Shown: positions 15,691 through 23,722, numbered from the stretch's first letter. The stretch: DNA of 40,619 bases from Sphingomonadaceae bacterium (GCA_009923795.1 RFSU01000001.1:1-40619), one strand, 5' to 3'. Program-made: numbers and translations. The notes: a model not told the origin generated them from the letters alone.

Positions 15691-15933
15691 AAAAAATCAT
15701 CAATCCCTGAACATGCGAGCGTTGGGCTATAAATTGGGTCCCCTATTCGTTAGCACTTGGGCACCAGCGATCAAGCTGCATATAAATAAACATGACTGAA
15801 AACACGCATATACCGAGAATGCTATCCAAACCTGTCGAAGCTGCACATAGTGATATGGCGGTTAGAATTTCAGGTTTAGACGACTTTTTGAAATTAAACG
15901 GCAACCATAAATCAACGGGGTTGCTCTTGAACC
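15691..15933. other. AT-rich right margin of the ars island, no recognised gene
   Basis: About 240 bases separate the ars operator from the guaA stop. Base composition is clearly AT-rich. Short open frames exist on both strands (for example, plus strand from 15792 and minus strand ending at 15743), but neither resembles a known integrase or excisionase. A weak GGGTT/AACCC stem-loop lies right after the guaA stop without a T-tract. Confidence 0.45.
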
Positions 15934-17493
15934 CTACTCCCACTCAATCGTGCCGGGCGGCTTGGACGTATAGTCATAAACCACGCGGTTAATGCCCTTC
16001 ACCTCATTCACGATGCGCGTGGCAACGCGGCTGAGAAAGGCGCTGTCAAAAGGAAACACATCGGCCGTCATGCCATCGGTTGAGGTGACAGCGCGCAGGG
16101 CGCAGACATTGTCGTAGGTGCGGCCATCGCCCATCACACCCACAGTGCGGACGGGCAGCAGCACGGCAAAGGCCTGCCAAATGGCGTCATACAGCCCGGC
16201 ATTGCGGATTTCTTCCAGATAGACCGCGTCGGCCTTGCGCAAAATGTCGCACCGTTCCTTCGTCACTTCGCCGGGGATGCGGATGGCAAGACCTGGCCCC
16301 GGAAAGGGGTGGCGGCCGACAAACACATCCTGCAGACCAAGCTCACGACCGAGAGCGCGCACCTCATCCTTGAACAATTCACGCAGCGGCTCGACCAGTT
16401 TCATGTTCATGCGTTCGGGCAAGCCGCCCACATTATGGTGGCTCTTGATCGTGACCGAAGGGCCACCCGTGAAGGAGACTGACTCAATCACATCGGGATA
16501 GAGCGTGCCTTGGGCCAGAAAATCCGCCCCGCCAATTTTCCGCGCCTCTTCTTCAAACACATTGATGAATTCGGCACCGATAAATTTCCGCTTCTTTTCG
16601 GGGTCAGTAACGCCCGACAGCCCGGCCATGAAGCGCGCCTCGGCATCGACCACGACCAGTGGAATCTTATAATGCTCCCGGAAAAGCTCTTCGACCTGAC
16701 GGCGTTCATCCAGACGCAACAGCCCGTGATCCACAAACACGCAGGTCAGTTGATCGCCAATGGCTTCGTGGATCAAAATGGCCGCGACCGAGGAATCCAC
16801 CCCGCCTGACAAACCACAAATGACGCGGCCATTGCCGACTTGCTCACGGATCTCAGCAATTTTGGTCGCGCGGAATTCCGCCATCGTCCAATCGCCCTTC
16901 AGCCCGCAGACTTTGTGAACAAAGTTCGCAATCAGCTTTGCCCCATCGGGCGTATGGACGACTTCGGGATGGAATTGCGTGCCATAGAGGCGTCGCGCAT
17001 CATCAGCGATCACGGCAAAGGGCGCGCCCTCTGTAGTCGCAACAACGCGAAAACCGGGCGCGAACGATGTCACCTTGTCGCCATGGCTCATCCAGACCTG
17101 ATGGCGGGAGCCCTTTTCCCAAAGCCCGTCAAACAGCAAACATTCATCGGCAATGTCGATAAAGGCACGGCCAAATTCACCGCTGTCCCCCGGCTCCACC
17201 GTGCCGCCCAGTTGCTGCGACATGGTCTGCTGGCCATAGCAGATGCCCAAAATTGGAAGGCCCGAGTCAAACAGGCATTGCGGTGCGCGCGGGGACCCTG
17301 CTTCGGGTACGGAAGCTGGGCCGCCTGAGAGAATAATGCCCTTGGGCTTCATCCGGTCAAAAGCGGCCTCCGCCGAGTTGAAGGGCGCGATTTCGCTATA
17401 CACACCGGCTTCACGCACACGACGCGCAATGAGCTGCGTCACTTGGCTACCGAAATCGACAATGAGGATGGAATCAGAAGGCTGAACGGTCAT
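15934..17493 (-). CDS. guaA: GMP synthase (glutamine-hydrolysing)
   Basis: GuaA converts XMP to GMP using glutamine and ATP. The 519-residue protein contains a class-I glutamine amidotransferase domain (ILIVDFGSQVTQLIARR start, GICYGQQTMSQQLGG with nucleophile Cys85, and HPEVVHT). The ATP pyrophosphatase domain follows with the P-loop LSGGVDSSVAAIL. The C-terminal dimerisation domain ends in KPPGTIEWE. The last five codons and stop are repeated at 13526-13544, so the present 3' end may have been supplied by the inserted ars island without changing the protein. The start is ATG at 17493. Confidence 0.98.
   Translation of the reverse strand: MTVQPSDSILIVDFGSQVTQLIARRVREAGVYSEIAPFNSAEAAFDRMKPKGIILSGGPASVPEAGSPRAPQCLFDSGLPILGICYGQQTMSQQLGGTVEPGDSGEFGRAFIDIADECLLFDGLWEKGSRHQVWMSHGDKVTSFAPGFRVVATTEGAPFAVIADDARRLYGTQFHPEVVHTPDGAKLIANFVHKVCGLKGDWTMAEFRATKIAEIREQVGNGRVICGLSGGVDSSVAAILIHEAIGDQLTCVFVDHGLLRLDERRQVEELFREHYKIPLVVVDAEARFMAGLSGVTDPEKKRKFIGAEFINVFEEEARKIGGADFLAQGTLYPDVIESVSFTGGPSVTIKSHHNVGGLPERMNMKLVEPLRELFKDEVRALGRELGLQDVFVGRHPFPGPGLAIRIPGEVTKERCDILRKADAVYLEEIRNAGLYDAIWQAFAVLLPVRTVGVMGDGRTYDNVCALRAVTSTDGMTADVFPFDSAFLSRVATRIVNEVKGINRVVYDYTSKPPGTIEWE
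15935..15953. repeat. Right attachment-site-like repeat (current guaA 3' end)
   Basis: The plus strand reads TACTCCCACTCAATCGTGC, covering the last codons of guaA and two bases of its TAG stop. It is in the same orientation as the left copy at 13526-13544 and matches it at 16 of 19 positions. Together they bracket the ars cassette. Confidence 0.8.
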
Positions 17494-17540
17494 GGCCAGC
17501 CGATAAAGAGCGCGTCGTCCGCTGTCTAGGTCACGAGACC

Positions 17541-17574
17541 TAAATAGAAGAGGAGCCGACCCTTTCGGACCGGC
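17541..17574 (-). terminator. Intrinsic terminator of the small periplasmic protein gene
   Basis: On the minus strand, GCCGGTCC and GGGTCGGC pair into an 8-bp stem (two G-U pairs) closed by a GAAA tetraloop. The stem is followed by the T-rich TCCTCTTCTATTT. It starts seven bases after the stop codon at 17582 and separates that gene from guaA. Confidence 0.75.
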
Positions 17575-17581
17575 CCCCTAT

Positions 17582-18055
17582 TTAATAACGGCTACGCAGC
17601 CCGTATAAATCAACATTCGAAACGCCACCATATCGCGTCACGCAGCTGAAGGGACCCTTGTCACGGCCATAGTCGTCTTTGACAACAACACGGCCACGGA
17701 CTTCATAACCGCCACGGATACGATCAACCCGCATCACGTCGGTCACCCGAGCCCACCCGCCATAACGGCTGGCTTCTCGAAGGGCGGCCCTAACGCACTG
17801 ATCAACCGCTCTGCGGCTCTCATAGCCGTTATTGTCATAGCCGTTATGACCATAGCTGTTCTGATCATCATCCCAGTTGCGGGGTGAGGAAGACGCCACG
17901 GCGGCGATACCACCGAGGATGAGCGCACCAACAAGCACATCGCCAGCGCTGATGCCCTTATGGTCGCGTCGATCGGGCTTGGCATTGGCTGGCATGGCCG
18001 TCATTAGCATCGCACCCGTCGTCGCTATTAGCGCGGCCTTAGAAATCGTCTTCAT
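17582..18055 (-). CDS. Small exported protein of unknown function
   Basis: This protein of about 157 residues has a Sec signal peptide (AALIATTGAMLMTAMPANA). A glycine/alanine-rich hydrophobic segment (ISAGDVLVGALILGGIAAVA) follows, then an Asn/Tyr/Gly-rich low-complexity stretch (YGHNGYDNNGYESR). The C-terminal domain contains two cysteines, VDQCVRAALREASRYGG and FSCVTRYGG, which could form a disulfide in the periplasm. I recognise similar proteins in sphingomonads but no assigned function. ATG at 18055 was chosen because GGAG lies nine bases upstream; an earlier in-frame start would add a non-signal-like charged stretch. An intrinsic terminator follows. Confidence 0.75.
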   Translation of the reverse strand: MKTISKAALIATTGAMLMTAMPANAKPDRRDHKGISAGDVLVGALILGGIAAVASSSPRNWDDDQNSYGHNGYDNNGYESRRAVDQCVRAALREASRYGGWARVTDVMRVDRIRGGYEVRGRVVVKDDYGRDKGPFSCVTRYGGVSNVDLYGLRSRY

Positions 18056-18181
18056 GTTTCGTCTCCATCTCCCTACCGACAAGAAAGGGTCGGCAAAGAC
18101 GAATATGCGAATCGCTCCATGACAAGTTGCTGAACCGGTTTGTAATCTGAGGTTAAGGATTTTTCGCCTGATATGAGATGG

Positions 18182-20338
18182 TTAGCGCGGACGCACGTCC
18201 AGCCCGGTCCATTTCGCAACGAACGACCAAAGATCAGCAGTTTCAGAGACAATCTTGTCAGTCGGCTTGCCCGACCCATGCCCGGCGCGCGTTTCAATGC
18301 GGATGAGACGCGGCTTTGTGCCCAAATCTGCCGCCTGCAAGGCCGCTGTATACTTAAAGCTATGGCCGGGGACGACCCGGTCATCCGTATCCGCCGTTGT
18401 CACAAGGATCGCAGGATATTGCTTGCCAGCCGCGATGTTATGATAGGGCGAATAGGCCTTTAAGACCCCAAAATCTTTAGCCTTTCCGGGATCGCCATAA
18501 TCATCCACCCAATAGCGACCAGCGGTGAAGCGATTAAACCGGAGCATATCCATAACGCCGACGGCCGGCAGGGCCGCGGCAAAGAGGTCGGGCCGTTGAT
18601 TCACAACCGCCCCAATCAGCAGCCCCCCATTAGACCGCCCTTCAATCGCAAGTTTGCCAACACCACTAATGCCCTCGGCAATCAAATATTCACCGGCGGC
18701 AATAAAATCATCAAACACATTCTGCTTTTGCGCCAGACGCCCAGCATCGTGCCACTCTTTGCCATATTCTCCGCCGCCGCGCAGGTTCGCGATGGCATAG
18801 ACTCCGCCCTGTTCCAGCCAAGCAATGCGGGTTGGGCTGAAGGACGGCGTCATTGAAATATTAAACCCGCCATAGCCATATAAAATGGTCGGTGCGCCAG
18901 CGGGTGTACCCTTACGCTTGATAACATAGAGCGGAATGCGTGTGCCATCCTTTGACGAATAGAACAGCTGACTGGTTTCATAATCGGCCGGATCAAAAGC
19001 GAGTTTCGGTTTGAAGAACGCCTCCATCTGCCCCGTTGCCGTATCAAACCGATAGACGGTCGGCGGGGAGGCAAAGCTTGAGAAGGTAAAGAAGGTTTCT
19101 GGGTCACCGCCCTTCCCGCCAAAGCCTGCCGCAGTCCCGATAGAGGGGAGCGTCACCATCGATACAGGCTGACCTTTGAGATCGCGGACCTCAACCTCTG
19201 AGCGCGCATCCCCCAAATATGCGAGGATCATTCGGTCTCCGACCAGCGATGTGCCCACCAGTGTCGCCTTTGCCTGCGGCACAATTTCCGACAGCGTAAC
19301 GGGCTTCGCCACATCCATCGCGACCAGTCGACCCCGCGGTGCATCTTTGTTCGTCAGAAAGTAAAAGGTTGAACCAACTGAACCCGCCAATTCCCAATTA
19401 TGGTTCAGCCCTGGCACCAGCGGACGAAAGCGGATGGGCTTGGTCACGCTGCCGGCCTGCTCAAGCGACCCGATTGTCAGCTCATAGCGATCATCCGTTC
19501 CCCCGGAACTGGTGATCAGCAGATATTGGCCATCATCCGTCACCTGTGCTGAATGGCCGAGCAGGGGCCTATCTTGCGTGGCATAGACTTGGCGATCTTG
19601 CGCCTGAGACGTGCCCAGCTGATGGTAAAAGACCGTTTGGTTCGTGTTCACCGACTGAAACTCTGCGTTCGAATCCGGTTCTGCAAAGCGGGAATAGAAA
19701 AAGCCCTTATTGTCCTTCGTCCAGCTGATGTTGGAGAATTTCACCCAGCGCAGCTCATCTCCCAGCTGCTCCCCGGTTTCGACATCCATCACGCGCACGA
19801 TCCGCCAATCAGTGCCACCGTCTTGAACCGTATAGACAAGGTAGCGGCCGTCGCCCGACGGGTGCCATTCGGCGAGCGCCGTTGCACCATCCTTGGCCCA
19901 GCCATTGGGATCGATCAGAACACGCGGTGTGCCCGTCAATCCATCCTGCACCATCAAGACAGACTGGTTCTGGCGGCCATCATTGCGTGAGAAGAAATAG
20001 CGGTTGCCTGCCTTGCGCGGCGTGCCGATCCGGTCAAAATCAAACAAGATCTTCAGCCGCTCAGCAAATATATCGCGTCCGGGCAGAGTTTTCAGATAGT
20101 CTTGTGTGATCTGGTTCTGGGCATCCACCCAGCCGCGCACCTCTGAATCAACGCGAACGTCATTTTCCAGCCAGCGATAAGGGTCGGCCACCTTCACCCC
20201 AAATTGGTCTTCAACAAGATCGGTCGCGCGCGTTGGCGGATAGGCCAAGCGCGGAACTGGAGGCACAGGATCAGGAATCGCAGCCAAAAGAGATGTCGAC
20301 ATGAATAGGCTCACAATAGCAGGAACAAGACGCCGCAT
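18182..20338 (-). CDS. Secreted prolyl oligopeptidase (S9A family)
   Basis: This serine peptidase cleaves short peptides after proline. The 718-residue protein has a signal peptide (VPAIVSLFMSTSLLAAIPDP), an N-terminal VEDQFGVKVADPYRWLEND motif, and a seven-bladed propeller. The C-terminal alpha/beta-hydrolase domain carries the triad Ser569 in EGRSNGGLL, Asp652 in TDDRVVPGH and His687 in RAGHGSGKP. GGEYGKEWHDAG and the YGYGGF oxyanion region are also present. ATG at 20338 was preferred over the GTG two codons upstream because GGGGGG is then well spaced. It is divergent from a DUF885 peptidase gene, and both products are predicted to be exported. Confidence 0.95.
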   Translation of the reverse strand: MRRLVPAIVSLFMSTSLLAAIPDPVPPVPRLAYPPTRATDLVEDQFGVKVADPYRWLENDVRVDSEVRGWVDAQNQITQDYLKTLPGRDIFAERLKILFDFDRIGTPRKAGNRYFFSRNDGRQNQSVLMVQDGLTGTPRVLIDPNGWAKDGATALAEWHPSGDGRYLVYTVQDGGTDWRIVRVMDVETGEQLGDELRWVKFSNISWTKDNKGFFYSRFAEPDSNAEFQSVNTNQTVFYHQLGTSQAQDRQVYATQDRPLLGHSAQVTDDGQYLLITSSGGTDDRYELTIGSLEQAGSVTKPIRFRPLVPGLNHNWELAGSVGSTFYFLTNKDAPRGRLVAMDVAKPVTLSEIVPQAKATLVGTSLVGDRMILAYLGDARSEVEVRDLKGQPVSMVTLPSIGTAAGFGGKGGDPETFFTFSSFASPPTVYRFDTATGQMEAFFKPKLAFDPADYETSQLFYSSKDGTRIPLYVIKRKGTPAGAPTILYGYGGFNISMTPSFSPTRIAWLEQGGVYAIANLRGGGEYGKEWHDAGRLAQKQNVFDDFIAAGEYLIAEGISGVGKLAIEGRSNGGLLIGAVVNQRPDLFAAALPAVGVMDMLRFNRFTAGRYWVDDYGDPGKAKDFGVLKAYSPYHNIAAGKQYPAILVTTADTDDRVVPGHSFKYTAALQAADLGTKPRLIRIETRAGHGSGKPTDKIVSETADLWSFVAKWTGLDVRPR

Positions 20339-20456
20339 CTCCACAACCCCCCTGAAATCAAATCAAAAAAACCATAATCCTGTCCTAGCGGCTGCATTCA
20401 CGCCATTGCAAGCGGGCACGGCTTGAACGAAACTGGATCCAAAGGAGATAAACACC

Positions 20457-22202
20457 ATGCGCTTTTTTGCCACTGCCCTTTTGGTTGCGGTTTCGACGCC
20501 TGCCCTTGCGGCCCCTTCGGATGATCTAAAGGCCGTGATTAGCGATCACTGGCAATGGTGGCTGAAAGAAAATCCCGTGGCGGCAACATCTTTGAGCGTT
20601 CGGGATTATGATGACAAAGTCTCGGACATCAGCCTTGCAGCGCAAGATCGATCAGCAAAGGACGCCCAAGGGTTGCTCGACCGTTTGACGGCGATCCCAG
20701 AAGCGGATCTGTCGGATACAGAGCGGGCGAATAAGGGCGTGCTGGCCCGCATCCTGTCCGAGCAAATTGAGGGCAACCGCTTTGGTCAGCGAACAATGTT
20801 GTTCACGACATATGAAAACCCCTATCAAAGCTTTGCCGGTCTTGGCGATTACGTCCCGCTGTTCACCGCACGCAATTATCGCAGCTATCTTGCCCGCCTC
20901 TCCCAATTTCCAAAGATGAATGCGGACATCATCGCCATTACGAAACAGGCCATTGCGCGGGGCTTTGTTCAGCCATGCGACGCCATGGGCGCATTTGAAC
21001 GGACAATTGACGGAGCCGTTGCCGGACCTGCTGAAGAGACGCGGTTTTACGGGCCGTTTAAGCGGGCAAAACCGGCTGATCTAACGGACGCCGAATGGGC
21101 GGAGATGAAGGCTGAGGCCATCCGCCTGATCCGCGATGTCTTAACACCTGCTTATCACCAGTTTTCGGCCTTTTATGTGAAAGACTATCAACCCAAATGC
21201 GCCAAGCGCGTGGGGGCGTCCTTCCTGCCCGGCGGCCCAGCCTATTATGCCTTTCGCGCCAGAACGCACACCACGACCAATTTGACGCCAGACCAAATTC
21301 ACCAGATCGGCCTGTCCGAAGTGACGCGCATTTTGAAACGGATGGACGAAGTGGCCAAATCGGCCGGCTATCCCGACCGCCAGACGATGATTGCCAAGCT
21401 GCGATCTGACCCAGCTTATTATGCGACGACGCCAGAACAATTGATGCAGGCCGCCGCGCGACAGGCCAAGCTGATCGACGGAAAGCTGCCCCAATATTTC
21501 GGCAAGTTGCCCCGCCTGACCTATGGCCTGCGCGAAATTCCTAAGGAAACGGCGGAGACGACGACCACGGCCTATTACGCCTCTGGCTCTTTGGCAGGCG
21601 GCATTGCTGGGTTCTACTATGTCAACACATCAAAGCTGAACCAACGCCCAATCTATGAATTGCCCGCGCTCACCGCGCATGAGGCCGTGCCCGGCCATCA
21701 TTTTCAGGGTGCTTTACAGCAGGAAATTGACCTACCAGATTTTCGCAAACACGCCGCCTGGTTCACCGCCTATGGTGAAGGATGGGGACTGTATTCCGAA
21801 TATCTGGGCGAAGAAATGGGCCTATATGATACGCCGGAAAAGATGATGGGTCGCCTGTCGTACGAGATGTGGCGCGCCTGCCGATTGGTCGTAGATACGG
21901 GCCTGCACAGCAAGGGCTGGACCAAGGCACAGGCGATCAAGTTCATGACCGAAAATTCAGCACTGAGTGCGGCCAATATTGAGGCAGAGGTCAATCGCTA
22001 TATCTCATGGCCCGGCCAAGCACTCGGCTATAAAATCGGGGAGATTAAGATCCGCGAATTGCGGGCGAAGGCCGAGGCCGCACTGGGGCCGAAGTTCGAC
22101 CTGCGCCGCTTCCACGATGCGGTGCTGGGCCAAGGCGCTGTTCCGCTGGATGTGTTGGAAAGTGCCATCACCCGCTGGATTGCAGCGGAACAGGCGCGAT
22201 AA
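20457..22202 (+). CDS. DUF885 family exported metallopeptidase-like protein
   Basis: This 581-residue protein has a signal peptide (FFATALLVAVSTPALAAP) and belongs to the DUF885 family, regarded as zinc-dependent peptidases. Its HEAVPGHHFQ motif at residues 408-417 supplies likely metal ligands His408 and His414 with Glu409. The downstream GEGWGLYSEYLGEEMGLY segment provides a further acidic ligand, and WPGQALGYKIGEIKI near the C-terminus is a family hallmark. The substrate is unknown. ATG at 20457 has an excellent AAAGGAG upstream. It is divergent from the prolyl oligopeptidase across 118 bases, which may contain both promoters. Confidence 0.92.
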   Translation: MRFFATALLVAVSTPALAAPSDDLKAVISDHWQWWLKENPVAATSLSVRDYDDKVSDISLAAQDRSAKDAQGLLDRLTAIPEADLSDTERANKGVLARILSEQIEGNRFGQRTMLFTTYENPYQSFAGLGDYVPLFTARNYRSYLARLSQFPKMNADIIAITKQAIARGFVQPCDAMGAFERTIDGAVAGPAEETRFYGPFKRAKPADLTDAEWAEMKAEAIRLIRDVLTPAYHQFSAFYVKDYQPKCAKRVGASFLPGGPAYYAFRARTHTTTNLTPDQIHQIGLSEVTRILKRMDEVAKSAGYPDRQTMIAKLRSDPAYYATTPEQLMQAAARQAKLIDGKLPQYFGKLPRLTYGLREIPKETAETTTTAYYASGSLAGGIAGFYYVNTSKLNQRPIYELPALTAHEAVPGHHFQGALQQEIDLPDFRKHAAWFTAYGEGWGLYSEYLGEEMGLYDTPEKMMGRLSYEMWRACRLVVDTGLHSKGWTKAQAIKFMTENSALSAANIEAEVNRYISWPGQALGYKIGEIKIRELRAKAEAALGPKFDLRRFHDAVLGQGAVPLDVLESAITRWIAAEQAR

Positions 22203-22240
22203 GGCGGAGAGTGCAAAAACCACTTTCCTACATCTAACCT

Positions 22241-22286
22241 ATCTGGTTATCTCTGATTCGTATTTTGAACCGGAGATAACCAGATG
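22241..22286 (+). promoter_or_regulatory. 13-bp inverted repeat enclosing the holin ribosome-binding site and start codon
   Basis: ATCTGGTTATCTC (22241-22253) and GAGATAACCAGAT (22273-22285) are perfect reverse complements with a 19-base loop. The right arm contains the GGAG ribosome-binding sequence and the first two bases of the holin ATG at 22284. In RNA it would hide the start site; in DNA it could bind a dimeric regulator. No T-tract follows, so it is not a typical terminator for the upstream gene. Confidence 0.75.
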
Positions 22287-22697
22287 TCGCTCATCGAAGG
22301 CATATTGTCCCCCATCACCCAATTGCTCGATAAGATCATTCCCGATCCCCGCGCCCGGGATGCAGCGAAGCTTGAGCTGCTGAAACTTCAGGGATCGCAA
22401 GAAATGGATGTCCTGCGGGTTCAGCTGTCCGCCATTGTGGCCGAGGCTGGATCGACCGACCCTTGGACAAGCCGGGCGCGACCCAGCTTCCTCTATGTCA
22501 TGTACGCCATGATCCTATGGGCAATCCCCATGGGCTTGATCGCGTCCGTCCGCCCAGACATGGCAAAGGCCATTGCCACGGGCATGAACGCCTATCTGGC
22601 GGGCATCCCCGAACCCCTTTGGGCGCTCTTTGGCACAGGCTATCTTGGCTACACCGCCGCCCGCCAATGGGGAAAGGCCAAGGGAGTGGATAAATAG
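22284..22697 (+). CDS. Holin-like protein, GTA_holin_3TM type
   Basis: This 137-residue membrane protein resembles the 3TM holin family of gene transfer agents and alphaproteobacterial phages. An amphipathic N-terminal segment (LIEGILSPITQLLDKIIPDP) is followed by a charged helix (AKLELLKLQGSQEMDVLRVQ). Next come the family-typical STDPWTSRARPSFLYVMY, a membrane helix around residues 68-89, and a C-terminal hydrophobic region ending in basic residues (ARQWGKAKGVDK). GTA holins help release particles by permeabilising the membrane. No endolysin, capsid or tail gene is nearby, so this is an orphan. The start at 22284 has GGAG eight bases upstream and lies in a hairpin arm. Confidence 0.8.
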   Translation: MSLIEGILSPITQLLDKIIPDPRARDAAKLELLKLQGSQEMDVLRVQLSAIVAEAGSTDPWTSRARPSFLYVMYAMILWAIPMGLIASVRPDMAKAIATGMNAYLAGIPEPLWALFGTGYLGYTAARQWGKAKGVDK

Positions 22698-22740
22698 GCA
22701 CTGCTTGCCTTGCCCCCTGCCCGCTGATAGCGGCGATGCC

Positions 22741-23319
22741 ATGTTCAACGACACGACAACGCCGCTTTCGCTCCTCCTCTCCCGCAGATCGGGCAAGCCG
22801 CGCGATATGATCGCCCCCGGCCCGGATGCAGCGCAGATGGGCAACATCCTGCACGCGGCAAGCCGCGTTCCCGACCATGGAAAACTTGCCCCTTGGCGCT
22901 TCATTGTGGTCGGCGCGGATCAGCGGGAGGCGCTGGCCGCTCTGTTGACCAAGGCCTATCGGGCGGAAAAGCCCGATGCAGGTCGGCTCGAGCTAGACGC
23001 GATGGAGCAATTCGCCCGGCAAGCACCTTCGCTGGTCGTTGTGCTTTCTTCTCCTAAGAAGGAGAGCAAAATTCCGCTTTGGGAGCAGGAGCTGTCGGTG
23101 GGTGCGGCCTGCATGCAATTGCTGAATGCCGTTCACGCGCAAGGGTTTGTCGGTGGCTGGCTGACGGGGTGGCCCAGCTACTCAGCGGCGGTTCATGCAG
23201 CATTTGGATCGGAGGAGGAGAGGATTGCAGGCTTTATCTTCATCGGCTCCCCCAGCAAAGCGCAGGAAGAGCGGCCCCGCCCGGAACCAGATGCCGTCAT
23301 AAGTCACTGGATTATCTAA
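22741..23319 (+). CDS. Nitroreductase family protein (YdjA-like)
   Basis: This flavin (FMN) enzyme of about 192 residues matches small YdjA-type nitroreductases, which reduce nitro compounds or quinones with NAD(P)H. Characteristic segments are LLLSRRSGKPRDM, the AASRVPDHGKLAPWRFIVV flavin-binding region, QELSVGAACMQLLNAVHAQG, and GGWLTGWPSYSAAV; FIFIGSPSK is near the end. ATG at 22741 was chosen because the family core starts directly after it and the upstream extension overlaps the holin end. It is 43 bases downstream of the holin stop and upstream of a GntR regulator gene, all on the same strand. Confidence 0.9.
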   Translation: MFNDTTTPLSLLLSRRSGKPRDMIAPGPDAAQMGNILHAASRVPDHGKLAPWRFIVVGADQREALAALLTKAYRAEKPDAGRLELDAMEQFARQAPSLVVVLSSPKKESKIPLWEQELSVGAACMQLLNAVHAQGFVGGWLTGWPSYSAAVHAAFGSEEERIAGFIFIGSPSKAQEERPRPEPDAVISHWII

Positions 23320-23365
23320 CGCATTATTTTCGTGACACGCCACTGCCTTGCTGTATTAAGGTGGC

Positions 23366-23722
23366 ATGACAGCAGCCAGCTTTGACGAAATCCCGGTTTA
23401 CCTGCGCCTGCGCGGGATGCTGGCGTTTGAGATTATTGAGGGCAGATATGCGGAGGGCGATCAATTGCCGTCTGTGCGGGCCTTTGCGGCGTCCACAGGC
23501 ACCAATCCGCTGACCGTCGCCAAAGCCTATCAGACCCTACAGGATGACGGGCATGTGGTTGTAAAGCGCGGGGTGGGCATGTTTATTGCCCCCGGTGCGG
23601 TCAACGCCCTTAAGGTGCAAGAGCGGGACGTGTTCCTAACGCGCATATGGCCGCGCATGCGCACCCTGATTGAGCGGCTGGATCTCGACCTCGCCGATCT
23701 GATGGACACAGAACCCGCCTGA
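23366..23722 (+). CDS. GntR-family transcriptional regulator, YtrA type
   Basis: This 118-residue regulator consists of a GntR winged helix with a short C-terminal helical tail, the YtrA subfamily layout. The DNA-binding region runs from IPVYLRLRGMLAFEIIEGRY through GDQLPSVRAFAASTGTNPLTVAKAYQTL to the wing DGHVVVKRGVGMFIAPGA. YtrA-type regulators usually control adjacent ABC transporter genes, but no ABC genes are visible here. Its target may be its own promoter, or the upstream nitroreductase and holin genes. The gene is followed by the convergent nucleoside transporter gene, 18 bases away. Confidence 0.9.
   Translation: MTAASFDEIPVYLRLRGMLAFEIIEGRYAEGDQLPSVRAFAASTGTNPLTVAKAYQTLQDDGHVVVKRGVGMFIAPGAVNALKVQERDVFLTRIWPRMRTLIERLDLDLADLMDTEPA

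Larger units (their letters stand above)
13526..15953. mobile_element. Arsenic-resistance island at the 3' end of guaA (integrase-less, probable remnant)
   Basis: A 2.4-kb segment with arsR-arsC-ACR3 lies between two direct copies of the last bases of guaA. The right copy is the functional end of guaA. The left copy reads TIEWE-stop on the minus strand and lies four bases before the YffB-like gene. The two 19-base copies match at 16 positions. The non-coding margins inside the island are visibly AT-rich compared with the flanks. The guaA 3' end is a known integration site for tyrosine-recombinase elements. No integrase is visible, so this may be a deleted remnant or an element moved in trans. 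The interpretation is inference; the repeats are seen directly. Confidence 0.75.

Noticed and set aside
15743..15943. 66-codon open frame running out of the guaA end into the ars island
   Set aside because: It uses a GTG inside guaA in another frame, has no ribosome-binding sequence, and resembles nothing known; treated as chance.
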